The notes below the pieces were generated by a model. It was not told the origin of the DNA. It saw only the letters and a program-made list of their open reading frames with translations, and did no database searches. From contig JAXLRT010000015.1 of assembly GCA_046330955.1 (NCBI GenBank), positions 1 through 64,000 on the forward strand: a stretch of 64,000 nt of DNA, read 5' to 3'. Every line of letters begins with the position of its first letter. Within the stretch, counting starts at the first letter, position 1. Below are positions 16,184 to 26,600 of this stretch, one piece after another. The DNA is from JADJPO01 sp046330955. Lineage in GTDB: Bacteria; Actinomycetota; Actinomycetes; Actinomycetales; Kineosporiaceae. The translations under genes and the position numbers were made by a program.

Positions 16184-18686
16184 GTGGCATTCCGCCTGAC
16201 CATGAAGACCAAGGTCGTCATCACAGCTTTGGTGACAGCGATGATCGCCGTGGGGCTGTGGGTTGTCCCCTCCGCGGTGGCCGCGACCAACTTGATCGCG
16301 AATCCGTCCATGGAAACGGCGGCCGGCAGCGTTCCGGCGGGGTGGTTCACCGATGTGTGGGGCACCAATACCTCGACGTTCACGCATGCCACGAACGGCC
16401 GTACGGGCTCGCGCAGTGTGTTGGTGACGATGACCCAGCGCACCTCGGGTGATGCCAAGTGGTTGGCTGATCCGGTCGCGGTGACGCCGGGTGCAACGTA
16501 TTCGTACAGTGATTTCTACATCTCGGGTGTGACCACGCAGGTGTACGCGATGTACATCGATGCGGCGGGTAACTATGACGTGCGGCTCCTGGCGAATGCC
16601 CCGGCGAGCGCGTCGTGGCGACAGTTCTCGGCAACGTTCACCACTCCGTCGACGGCAGCGCGGCTGATCGTCTCGCATGTGCTGCCGGCGGTGGGAAGCC
16701 TGCAGCTGGACGACGTCTCGCTGACCGCCGGGTCGACGCCGACGCCCACGCCCACTCCCACGGTCACCTCGTCGCCGTCGCTGACGCCCACTCCCACCGT
16801 GACGCCGACGCCGACCCCCACCCGCTCGGTGACTCCGACGCCGACCCCGACCGTGACACCGACCCCGACTCCCACGCCGACGCCGTCCGGGTCGAACCTG
16901 ATCGGGAACCCGTCGATGGAGACGGCGGCGGGCAGTGTTCCGGCGGGTTGGTATACGGATGTGTGGGGGACCAATACCTCGAATTTCACGCATGCCACCA
17001 ACGGCCGGACGGGCTCGCGCAGTGTGCTGGTGACCATGACGCAGCGCACCTCGGGTGATGCGAAGTGGATCGCGGACTCGGTCCCGGTGACGCCGGGTGC
17101 GACCTACTCGTACAGCGACTACTCCATCTCGGGTGTGACCACCCAGGTGTACGCGATGTTCCTCGATGCGGCGGGCAACGACGACGTGCGGGTACCTGGC
17201 GGATGCGCCCGCGAGTGCGTCGTGGCGGCAGTTCTCGGCGACGTTCACGGCGCCGGCCACTGCGGCGCGGTTGTCGATACTGCACGTGTTGCCGGCCGTG
17301 GGCAGCCTGCAGCTGGACGACGTCTCGCTGGTCAAGGGATCTGCGCCCACCCCCACGCCGACGGTGACGCCGACCCCGACGCCGACCGTCACGCCGACGC
17401 CCACTCCCACCGTCACGCCGACTCCCACCCCGACGGTGACTCCGACCCCGACCCCCACCGTGACGCCGACCCCGACTCCCACGCCGACGCCGTCCGGGTC
17501 GAACCTGATCGGGAACCCGTCGATGGAGACGGCCGCGGGCAGCGTTCCGGCGGGTTGGTACACCGATGTGTGGGGGACCAACACCTCGACGTTCACGCAT
17601 GCCACCAACGGCCGGACCGGCTCGCGCAGTGTGTTGGTGACGATGACGCAGCGCACCTCGGGTGATGCGAAGTGGATCGCGAACGCGATCGCGGTCTCAC
17701 CGGGTGCGAGCTACTCGTACAGCGATTACTACATCTCGGGTGTCGCCACGCAGGTGTACGCGATGTACGTCGACGCGGCGGGTAACTATGACGTGCGGTA
17801 CCTGGCGGATGCGCCGGCGAGTGCGTCGTGGCGGCAGTTCTCGGCGACGTTCACGGCGCCGGCCACTGCGGCGCGGTTGTCGATGCTGCACGTGTTGCCG
17901 GCCGTGGGCAGCCTGCAGCTGGACGATGTCTCGCTGACCGGTTCGGCGCCCGTCCCGACCCCCACCCCGACGGCTTCGGTGACGCCGACCCCCACGCCGA
18001 CTCCCAGCGCCACCGTCACGCCGCCGGCGAACAACGGCTACGTCAGCATCACCTTCGACGACGGCCGGACCAATCAGTACGACGTCGTTCGGCCGGCGCT
18101 GGCGGCGCGTGGCCTGAAGGGCACGTTCTTCATCATCGGCGATGCGCTCACCTGGGGCAGCGGCTACATGAACGCGAGCCAGGTCGGGACGCTGAGCGCC
18201 GAGGGCCACGAGATCGGCAACCACAGCTGGAACCACTCCTACCTGACCTCCCTGTCGACCTCCCAGATCGATCAGGAGTTCAGTGACACCCAGACGGCGT
18301 TGCGCAACGCCACCGGTGTCACCCCCACCGCCTGCGCCTATCCCTATGGCGACTACAACTCCACGGTGCAGCAGGTGGCGGCCACGAAGTTCGTGACCTG
18401 CCGGACGACCGACGGTGGGGTGAACACCGCGAACGATGCGCCGCCGTACGCGCTGCGCACCTACTACGTCACGACCTCCACCACCCCGAGCGAGATCCGG
18501 GCCTTGGCGGATCAGGCCCGGGCCAGCCGGTCGTGGATCATCTTCATCTACCACAGTGTCGGCACCGTGATGAGCTCGGACGACGTCACCACGAGTTCGT
18601 TCACCGCCGAACTCGACCAGATCATGGCCTCGGGTGTCACGGTGCTGCCGGTGACTGCGGCCTATCACGCCCTGACCGGTCGCTGA
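16184..18686 (+). pseudogene. Secreted polysaccharide deacetylase with three CBM-like repeats, frameshifted
   Basis: GTG 16184 follows AGGGGG. The N-terminus MKTKVVITALVTAMIAVGLW ending at AVAA is a signal peptide. Three near-identical galactose-binding-like modules follow (about 16285-16731, 16894-17335 and 17497-17941), each starting NLI.NPSMETAAGSVPAGW and joined by Thr-Pro linkers. A C-terminal NodB/CE4 deacetylase domain (18030-18683) has VSITFDDG, the metal motif HSWNH and YPYGDYN. In repeat 2 the run CGGG at 17189-17192 has one G more than repeat 3 (GTGCGGTACC). This shifts the frame, so signal peptide and catalytic domain lie in different frames. It is either a real lesion, a slippage switch or a sequence error. 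Confidence 0.85.
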
Positions 18687-18782
18687 CGCGGGGCGGCTCG
18701 CCGGAAGGTCATCACGACTGCCCGACGATCCGCCCCTGAGAGATCACCACGTGACCGGTGGTAGGCGCACGCCGCTGCGCCC

Positions 18783-20894
18783 TCAGCGCACCAGAACGGC
18801 GTCCACCAGAACGGGTCGGCGCGAGGTGGACCGGATCACCAGGTTCCCTCCGCGCAATCGGCTCGACCGGGGTAACCACACCACCCGCCGTGCCACGGAA
18901 CTGCCGGCCTCGCTGACGCGGCCCACCCGGACGCCGCCCAGCAGCACCTCGACCGTGCCGCACCGCGAGCATCGAGGGACCACCAGTCCGATCTGGTGAG
19001 CCCTCACCGACCGCAGCGTCAATCGGGCGCCGACGCGCGTCGTCCGCAGTTGGGTGCGCAGTTAGGCCGTCGAGCTGCTGACCCTCGACCAGCCTGCGGA
19101 GGCCGCCATCCGGCGCTCGTCCAGTGGGATCAACGTGCACCGATTCGTGGCGGCCGAGTAGTGCGACCCCACAGCGGCCGTCACCGACGCACACAACACG
19201 CTGCCCGGTGGCACTCCCGACACCGTCACCGCCAGGGCGGTGGTGTTGAACGCGCCACCGCTGAACCGGGCGCCGTCGTAGCGTGTGGCCAGTAGGCCGA
19301 CCCAGTACCGCGCTCGGGGGTCAGCCGTGGCGTAGTGCACGGTCACGGTGCCGAAGGAGACCTGCGGCAGGCGCGCGACCACCGGCGCGGCCGGGGCACT
19401 GGCCGGACCGGTGATCGCCATGACCTGGACCGGCGGAGCCACCTGATCACTGCCCACCGGGTAGGCCACCAGGGTCACCAGTTCGGCCCGGCGGTCCGGG
19501 AACTGGACGTAGCGGCTGCCCGGAGTGGCCGAGGTCGGTGGGCCGTCGAACCCGTAGTGGGTCTCGGTGTGGGTGGCTCCGGCCGCCACCCGCGACGCGC
19601 TGTCCATCAGGCGGTTGCCCCACGGGGTCAGCGTCTCCGCCATGCCGCTCACCGGGCGCGACACCAGGGAGTAGACCCACTCCGGCCCACCCGGCGGCGC
19701 GGTCACGCTCACGTCGAGACCGACCTCGTCGCCCTGCTCCACCCGCAGCGTCGGCGCCGGTCCCGACCAGACCCGGCCGCCGCCGGCCACCTGCACCACG
19801 TCCATGCGGGCGACCCCGTTGGCGTCCAGCAGGTCCAGCCCGGCGAGCACCGAGGCGCCGTCCGGTGCCAGGCCGATTGCCGAGGCCGGCGCCCCCTGGT
19901 CAGGGCTGACGTACCGACCCTGGAAGGCCCCCCACACCGGCCGCGGGATACCGCCGTCCGCGGGGAGGCGCCACAGCGAGGTTCCTGCCGCGACCTGGAG
20001 GTCGACCACCTCGGCGATCACGTCCCCGTCGGTCAGTCGGACGGCGTCGTATACCTGCTCACCCTGCACGATGCCCCGCACCTGGAGCAGACCGTCAGGG
20101 GTGCGGATCAGCACGCGGCGTCCGCTGATGATCAGCAGGCTGCCGTCGGCCGACAGCTGGCCGAGGCTCGCGGGGGAGGTCAGCTTCACCGCCGTTGCCA
20201 TGGCTCCGTCGGTGACCGCCGTGGTGCCGCCGCCGGCCACCCGCTCGACCCGGCCGTCGTCCCGCGCCTGGCGCCAGACCTCGTATCCGGCGGCGCCGTG
20301 GTCCTGGACGACGTAGACCCAGGCGTCGTCCGCCGCCACGGTCGGTTCGACCTCGGTGGCGATCCCGGTGGCCGCCTGCAGCCCGCCGCCGTCGGTGAGG
20401 CTGCGGATGTCGCCGGCCCGGGTCACCTCCCACAGGTGACCCGGCGCGGCCAGGTAGAGCGTGCCGTCCGGGGCGTAGGCGATCCGGCGGACGTCGCGCA
20501 GCGAGGCGCGGGTCGCCGGCGGGCCGGTGTCGTCGAGCATGGAGGCATCGTCCGCCGCGACCGTGCGCACCTGCGCGGCGTCCCCGCTGCCCTCGAACGA
20601 CACCACCCCGGTCGCCTCGGCCACTGCGACGGCACCCGAGACCGGATCCACCGCGAGGTCACGAACCTGGTTCAACCTCAACTCGTCGGGCGCGACGACC
20701 CCGGCGGGGTACTGCACGTGCAGCGGACCTGTGCAACGCAGCACGGTGGTCACGCTCGGTGGCGCGTCGGCGTCCGCGACCGATATCGGGGCGGCGGGCG
20801 CCGAGGTCACCGGTAGCAGGCTCGTCGCCAGCAGGGCCGCGATCAGCAGCGTGCAGCGCCGGCGTCGGCCGGGTCGCCGTGAGCCGGTACGCAC
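18783..20894 (-). pseudogene. Secreted propeller-type protein with in-frame stop before its C-terminal domain
   Basis: From GTG 20894 (upstream starts to 21077 are open) the protein has a basic n-region and signal peptide RRRRCTLLIAALLATSLLPV ending near APAAP. It then has propeller-like repeats such as LNQVRDLAVDPVSGAVAVAE, RIAYAPDGTLYLAAPGHLWE and a Gly-rich middle. A 610-codon frame ends at TAA 19064-19062. The same frame continues with no shift for another 92 codons (RVGARLTLRSVRAHQIGLVV, VLLGGVRVGRVS, VIRSTSRRPVLVDAVLV) to TGA 18783. That tail is the beta-sandwich-like end common in actinobacterial secreted proteins. TAA is rare in this DNA, which suggests a nonsense mutation. A shortened protein could still be exported. 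Confidence 0.72.
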
Positions 20895-21126
20895 CCCCGC
20901 ACCCCCGTCCACCCGGACCGCCTGCTCGGACGATCGGCTTCCTCTCGATGTCGGCTGCACCGCGGCGCGCCTGAAGATCGACCACCCGGATCGCCCAGCC
21001 CGAACAGCCGGAAATGTCATGATCACGCACGGCTCGGAGTACCTTGGGAGGCCTCGCACCCTCACCCCCGGCCGCACTCCTGCGCTGTAGTCCGCCCGGC
21101 GTGAATCCCGTTGGAAGAGAGATCAC

Positions 21127-21606
21127 GTGCACAAGCACAAGCTGGACGACGGCAGCGTGCTGGTCGCCTTCGAGTTGCCCGCCGCGGTGGCTGCGGAATC
21201 GGTGAGTCTGGTCGGGGAGTTCAACGACTGGTCTCCCGCGGCGAACCCGCTGGCCCGTCAGGACGACGGCCATTTCCGCACCGAGTTGCGCCTGCCGGCC
21301 GGGCAGCGGGCGCGCTTCCGGTACCTGCTCGACGGCCGGCGGTGGGAGAACGACTGGGCGGCCGACGATTACGTGCCGAACGGGCTGGGCGCCGACGACT
21401 CGGTGGTCGACCTGACCGATGTCGCCGCGATCGCACCCCTGGTCACGCCGGACGCGACCGACGCCGCGACCGACACGGTGACCGACTCCGTGACCGACGC
21501 CGTGACCGAGCCCGGGGCTGACACCGAGGCGGCTGCCGAGCCCACGGACGACGCCCCGCGGCGCCGTCCGTGGTGGCAGCTGTGGCCCTTCTTCACCCGA
21601 CCTTGA
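21127..21606 (+). CDS. CBM48/isoamylase early-set domain protein
   Basis: 159 residues from GTG 21127. Residues 8-95 (VSLVGEFNDWSPAANPLARQ, then FRTELRLPAGQRARFRYLLD and RRWENDWAADDYVPNG) form an immunoglobulin-like early-set/CBM48 module as found in glycogen-branching enzymes and AMPK beta. GEFNDWSP is the typical glucan-binding loop. The rest is an acidic repeat-rich linker (DAATDTVTDSVTDAVTE) and a basic-aromatic end (RRRPWWQLWPFF). There is no signal peptide or catalytic domain. Glycogen or other alpha-glucan binding is inferred from the fold. It converges with the heparinase-like gene, overlapping it by 14 bp. Confidence 0.78.
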   Translation: MHKHKLDDGSVLVAFELPAAVAAESVSLVGEFNDWSPAANPLARQDDGHFRTELRLPAGQRARFRYLLDGRRWENDWAADDYVPNGLGADDSVVDLTDVAAIAPLVTPDATDAATDTVTDSVTDAVTEPGADTEAAAEPTDDAPRRRPWWQLWPFFTRP

Positions 21607-23302
21607 ACACGGTCTTGGACGACGCCCCGCCATACACCAGCACCTGATAGGTCTGCACCCGGTGGCCGTAGGCCGGGAAGGTCCAGCCGAGCACCGGTGA
21701 GGTGGATCCCCGGTACAGGGCCAGCGGGTAGCTGGACGTGATGATCAGCGTCCGGCCGGTGGCGGCGTGGCCGAAGCGGGCCGTCTTGCGGTCCGCGCTG
21801 CGGGCGCGGAGCACCCAGCCGGAGTCGAGCTGGAAGGTCTGGGTGGTCTTGGCGAAGGCCGAGGAGTCCGCGACCGTCAGGCTGTGGGTGGTGTTGTTCA
21901 CGACCAGCGACCGGGTGTGCGCGGCGCCGTACTGCTTGTCGCTGAGCACCACGGTGTGCGCCGGGCCGGAGAATCGGGTCGCCGCCACGGCCACCGGTGC
22001 CGCCGGAGCGAAGGTGCCGCTCCCTCGGGGGATGAAGGTGTTGTGCGCCAGCACTCCCTTGGCGAACGTGGAGTACGCGCCCGGGTCGTAGCTGAACTTG
22101 CCCGGGTCGATCAGCACCGGGACGCCGCGGGTCTGCCACACGATGCTGCCCCGGTCCTCGTGGCCGTGCGCCCAGCGGCGCCCGCCGTAACGGATCAGGT
22201 AGTAGGAGGTGTTCGGGTCCGACCAGGCCCAGCGATCCGTGATGATCCCCGCGGCATCGTCCCGGAACACCCCGAGCCGCTGCGGTGTGGGGTCGTTCGC
22301 CAGGGCGTTCGAGTCGCCGTAGGGCACCAGGACGCCGGTCGGCGTGGTGGCGTGGGCCAGGGCCGAGTTGACCTTCACCAACCGGGCGCGAATCGTCGCG
22401 GCGGTCGTCGTGCTCTCGGGAGTTCCCTGCGCCTCGAGCAGCCCCGCGACCGCGCCCCAGGCGATCGCGTTCGCCTGCCAGTACTCCGAGGCCTGCTCGA
22501 TCGAGACCCCGGACGGCGTGAACGCGCCGGCCGAGTCGCGGGTCAGCCGGTCGACGGCGAACTGCCGCCAGCCGGGCTTGCCCAGCAGCGTTCCCGATTC
22601 CAGCAAGGCCAGGTTGGCCATGAGGCCGTGGTTGTGCGGCGGGGTGTTCGGCAGGCCGTAGTACCGCGTCATGTCGATGTTCGCCGCCGCCGACATCGTG
22701 ATGGCGGGAATGAGTCGCGCATCCTGCGTCAGGGAGTACAGGCAATTGAGCTGCTGCTCGCGTCGCAGGTTCGTTCCCTCGTCCCATCCCCGGGCGCTGA
22801 TGCCGGGGTCGGGATTTGCCGCGATGAATTCGAGGGCGAGGTCGACCAATCGCTCGGTGACCACCGGATCATTCTGGGTGTGGGCGACATAACCCACCCA
22901 CATGAATCCCTGGAAATACAGCCGCCAAACAGGTGAGGTGACCGGCGGATTCGCCCACCACGAGGCCGGAATGGATTTCAGCGTGAAGGTCCGGGAATCC
23001 CCGGTCAGCGACACCGTGGTGTCCAGGCCGGTACCCGAGATCGAGCTGACCACCTGCATCGAGGTGAGGCCGCAGGGAGCGGCCTGTGCCGCCGCGCCAC
23101 GGTGGGCCGCACCGCCGGTGGCCTGCAGGTGGCGCACGGCGACGAGCAGTTCGGCGGCGTCGTCCGGGGTGGAGGCACCGGGGCCGACGATCGGATCGGG
23201 TGGTGTGGTGGCGGCGTGGGAAACCGAACCGGTCGACAGCAGGCCGGTGAGCAACAATGCCCCGAGAACGATGCGAATCAACCGTTTGAGCGCCATTGCC
23301 AT
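21593..23302 (-). CDS. Secreted heparinase II/III-family polysaccharide lyase
   Basis: 569 residues from ATG 23302, chosen for the GAGAGG ribosome site. The signal peptide is MALKRLIRIVLGALLLTGLL ending SHAA. The middle is an alpha/alpha toroid (residues about 130-330) with TPPHNHGLMANLALLESG, whose Asn-His pair fits the catalytic site. The C-terminal beta-sandwich has YGGRRWAHGHEDRGSIVWQT, LIDPGKFSYDPGAY and GVLAHNTFIP, the classic H.H.D...D.G...Y...HN signature. Substrate (uronic-acid polymer, alginate-like or exopolysaccharide) cannot be deduced. Together with the deacetylase and propeller genes it forms a polysaccharide-related secreted group. Confidence 0.85.
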   Translation of the reverse strand: MAMALKRLIRIVLGALLLTGLLSTGSVSHAATTPPDPIVGPGASTPDDAAELLVAVRHLQATGGAAHRGAAAQAAPCGLTSMQVVSSISGTGLDTTVSLTGDSRTFTLKSIPASWWANPPVTSPVWRLYFQGFMWVGYVAHTQNDPVVTERLVDLALEFIAANPDPGISARGWDEGTNLRREQQLNCLYSLTQDARLIPAITMSAAANIDMTRYYGLPNTPPHNHGLMANLALLESGTLLGKPGWRQFAVDRLTRDSAGAFTPSGVSIEQASEYWQANAIAWGAVAGLLEAQGTPESTTTAATIRARLVKVNSALAHATTPTGVLVPYGDSNALANDPTPQRLGVFRDDAAGIITDRWAWSDPNTSYYLIRYGGRRWAHGHEDRGSIVWQTRGVPVLIDPGKFSYDPGAYSTFAKGVLAHNTFIPRGSGTFAPAAPVAVAATRFSGPAHTVVLSDKQYGAAHTRSLVVNNTTHSLTVADSSAFAKTTQTFQLDSGWVLRARSADRKTARFGHAATGRTLIITSSYPLALYRGSTSPVLGWTFPAYGHRVQTYQVLVYGGASSKTVFKVG

Positions 23303-23691
23303 GAAAAGGCCTCTCGCTGCCGGACACGGGCATTCAGCACATGTCTCGCCGGTCACCAACTCACCGTCACCGGTGAGTAACTCGAGAGAACACCTTCAGT
23401 GACCGGGCAGTGGCCGGACTGGCACCACATTCACTCTCAGAACACGGAAATGGACTCCGCCATGACGAATTGTCAACGCCAATAACCCTGGGTAATCGTC
23501 GATGACACAGCGACACCGCCGGCGAGATCACCGTTTTGCCGGGGATTTCCCCGCTTCGTGGGGGGAGAGTCCCTGGGCGGCGGTGATCACGGCACTGCCT
23601 CGGGTTTCGCCCCAGCCCCCGGCCGGCCTCAGGCGGCGCCCCGGTAGCCTGGGACCCGCCGTCCAACCCCACGTCGGGAGCACGACCTCTG
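23303..23691. other. 389-nt divergent intergenic region
   Basis: It separates the minus-strand heparinase-like gene from plus-strand purL and must hold both promoters. A GATCACCG/CGGTGATC pair lies around 23528-23590, too far apart to be a clear hairpin. I recognise no purine (PurR-type or guanine/ZTP) regulatory motif and no small gene here. Confidence 0.4.
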
Positions 23692-26600
23692 ATGCAGCAG
23701 GTGCTGACCAGCTTCGAGGGCGGCACTGCCCTCTCCCCGTTCCGGGCCGCGGCCCTGCTCGATCGGCTGCGAGAGGTTGCGCCCTCGGTGACCGGGGTGT
23801 CAGCCCGGTTCGTGCACTGGGTCTCGACCGACACCGCGCCGGACGACGCTGCGCTGGGCCGGTTGGCCCGGCTGCTCGACTACGGCGACCCGTTCGAGGC
23901 CGATCCCGATCCCGCAGCGGGTGGGGCGGGCACCGTGATCGTGGTCGGGCCGCGGCTGGGCACCATCTCGCCCTGGGCCTCCAAGGCGACCGACATCGCG
24001 CACAACTGTGGCTTCGCGGTCCACCGGCTCGAGCGGGTCACCGAGTACCACCTGCACCACCCGGACGACGCCCCGCTCACCGAGGCGCAGTGGACGGCGT
24101 GCGCCGCCGTGCTGCACGACCGGATGACCGAGACCCCGCTCGCCGCGCGCGAGGACGCCGCCGCGCTGTTCGCCGAGCGGGACGCCGAGCCGATGGCGCA
24201 CGTCGACGTGCTCGGTGCCGGCCGAGCCGCGCTCGAGAAGGCCAACGTGGACTTCGGGCTGGCGCTGTCCGAGGACGAGATCGACTACCTGGTCGAGGCG
24301 TTCACCCAGTTGCGGCGCAACCCCACCGACGTCGAGTTGATGATGTTCGCCCAGGCGAACTCGGAGCACTGCCGCCACAAGATCTTCAATGCCGACTTCG
24401 TCGTGGACGGCGTGCCGCAGCCACGCTCGCTGTTCGCCATGATCCGGCACACCGAACAGGTCGCCGGGCAGGGCACGATCGTGGCCTACAAGGACAATGC
24501 CTCGATCATGGCCGGTCACCGGGTGCAGCGCTGGCTGCCCGAAACCCCCGACGGCCCAGGGCGTTACGCCGGTCGTGACACCCAGACGCACGTGCTGATG
24601 AAGGTCGAGACCCACAACCACCCGACCGCCATCTCGCCGTTCCCCGGGGCGGCGACCGGGGCCGGCGGCGAGATCCGTGACGAGGGGGCGACCGGGCGAG
24701 GCTCGGCCCCCAAGGCAGGGTTGACCGGGTTCGCGGTGTCGAACCTGAACCTGCCCGGCACCGACGAGCCCTGGGAGCGTGAGGGGTACGGCGCCCCGGC
24801 GCACATTGCCTCACCGCTGCAGATCATGCTCGAGGCCCCGATCGGCGCCGCCGCGTTCAACAACGAGTTCGGCCGGCCCGGGCTGGGGGGCTTCTTCCGG
24901 GTCTACGAGCAGAGCGTGGCCGGCGTCCGGCGCGGCTACCACAAGCCGATCATGAGCGCGGGTGGCCTGGGCACCATCGACGCCGACCAGACCGACAAGA
25001 TCGCCTTTCCCCCAGGGACTTTGCTGATCCAGCTCGGTGGGCCGGGGATGCGGATCGGGATGGGCGGCGGCGCCGCGTCGTCCATGGCCGCGGGGGTGAA
25101 CGCCGCCGACCTCGACTTCGACTCGGTGCAGCGCGGCAACCCCGAGATCCAGCGTCGCGCGCAGGAGGTCATCACCCACTGCTGGAGCCTGGGCGCGGAC
25201 AACCCGATCCTGTCGGTGCACGACGTCGGCGCCGGTGGGCTGTCGAATGCGTTCCCCGAGCTGGTGGACGGCGCAGGGCTGGGCGCGCGGTTCGACCTGG
25301 ATGCGGTGCCGCTGGAGGAATCGGGCCTGGCGCCCAAGGAGATCTGGTGCAACGAGAGCCAGGAACGCTACGTGGTGGCGATCGACCCGGTCTCGCTGGA
25401 CCTGTTCGCGCGGCTGTGTGAGCGGGAGCGGTGCCCGTACGCGGTGGTCGGGGTGGCCACCGAGCAGCCGCAGCTGGTGGTGGCGCCGGACGCCGTGCTG
25501 GCCGAGGCGACCCTGGACACGCCCAGCGGCGTCGGGGCGGCAGGGGATGTCCCGATCGACATGCCGATGGAGGTGTTGCTCGGCAAGCCGCCGAAGATGA
25601 CCCGCGACGTGGCCCGGATCGCCCGGGACGCCGGCGATTTCGACCCCGAGGGCCTGGACCTGCGCGAGGCGGCGTACGCCGTGCTGCGGCACCCGAGTGT
25701 GGCGAGCAAGCGGTTCCTGATCACCATCGGCGACCGCACCGTCGGCGGGCTGTCGCACCGCGATCAGCTGGTCGGCCCGTGGCAGGTGCCGGTCGCCGAC
25801 GTCGCGGTGACCCTGGCCGACTACGTCGGGTTCGCGGGCGAGGCGATGGCCACCGGTGAGCGGATGCCGATCGCCGCGGTCGATGCGCCCGCCTCGGGCC
25901 GGATGGCGGTCGGCGAGGCGATCACGAACCTGCTCGCCGCGCCGATCCAGTTGAGCCGGGTCAAGCTGTCGTGCAACTGGATGGCCGCCTGTGGCGAGCC
26001 CGGGGAGGACGCCGCGCTGTACGACACCGTGCAGGCCGTCGCGATGGAACTCTGTCCCGCGCTGGGCATCTCGGTGCCGGTCGGCAAGGACTCGCTGTCC
26101 ATGCGCACCCGGTGGAGCGATGCGGCGTCCGGTGAGACCAAGCAGGTCACCTCGCCGGTCTCGTTGGTGGTCAGTGCCTTTGCCGCCCTGGACGACGTGC
26201 GCGGCACGCTGACCCCGCAGGTGCGCGGCAGCGACGGCGTTGCGACCAAGCTGTTGCTGATCGACCTGGGTGAGCGTCGCAACCGGCTCGGCGGATCGAT
26301 CCTCGCCCAGACCCGAGGTGCCTTCGGCGGCCCGGTGCCCGATCTGGACGACGTCGACCTGCTGCGCCGCACCGTTGCCTTCGTCAACGACCTGCGCGCC
26401 CGCGGCTTGGTGCTGGCCTATCACGATCGATCCGATGGTGGGTTGTGGGCTGCCTTGTGCGAGATGGCCTTTGCCGGCGGCCGGGGGTTGGACGTCTACG
26501 CCACGACGCTGCCCGCGCTGTTCAGTGAGGAACTCGGTGTGGTGCTCGAGGTTCCGGTGATCGACGAGGACGTGCAGGACGACGTGGTGCACCAGCTGCT

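Noticed and set aside
16741..17500. Coding minisatellite as a mobile repeat
   Set aside because: The repeats encode Thr-Pro linkers between modules, a normal feature of secreted enzymes.
15077..17656. 859-codon minus-strand frame rich in VGVGVG
   Set aside because: It is the antisense of the Thr-Pro linkers and ilvA, with low-complexity composition.
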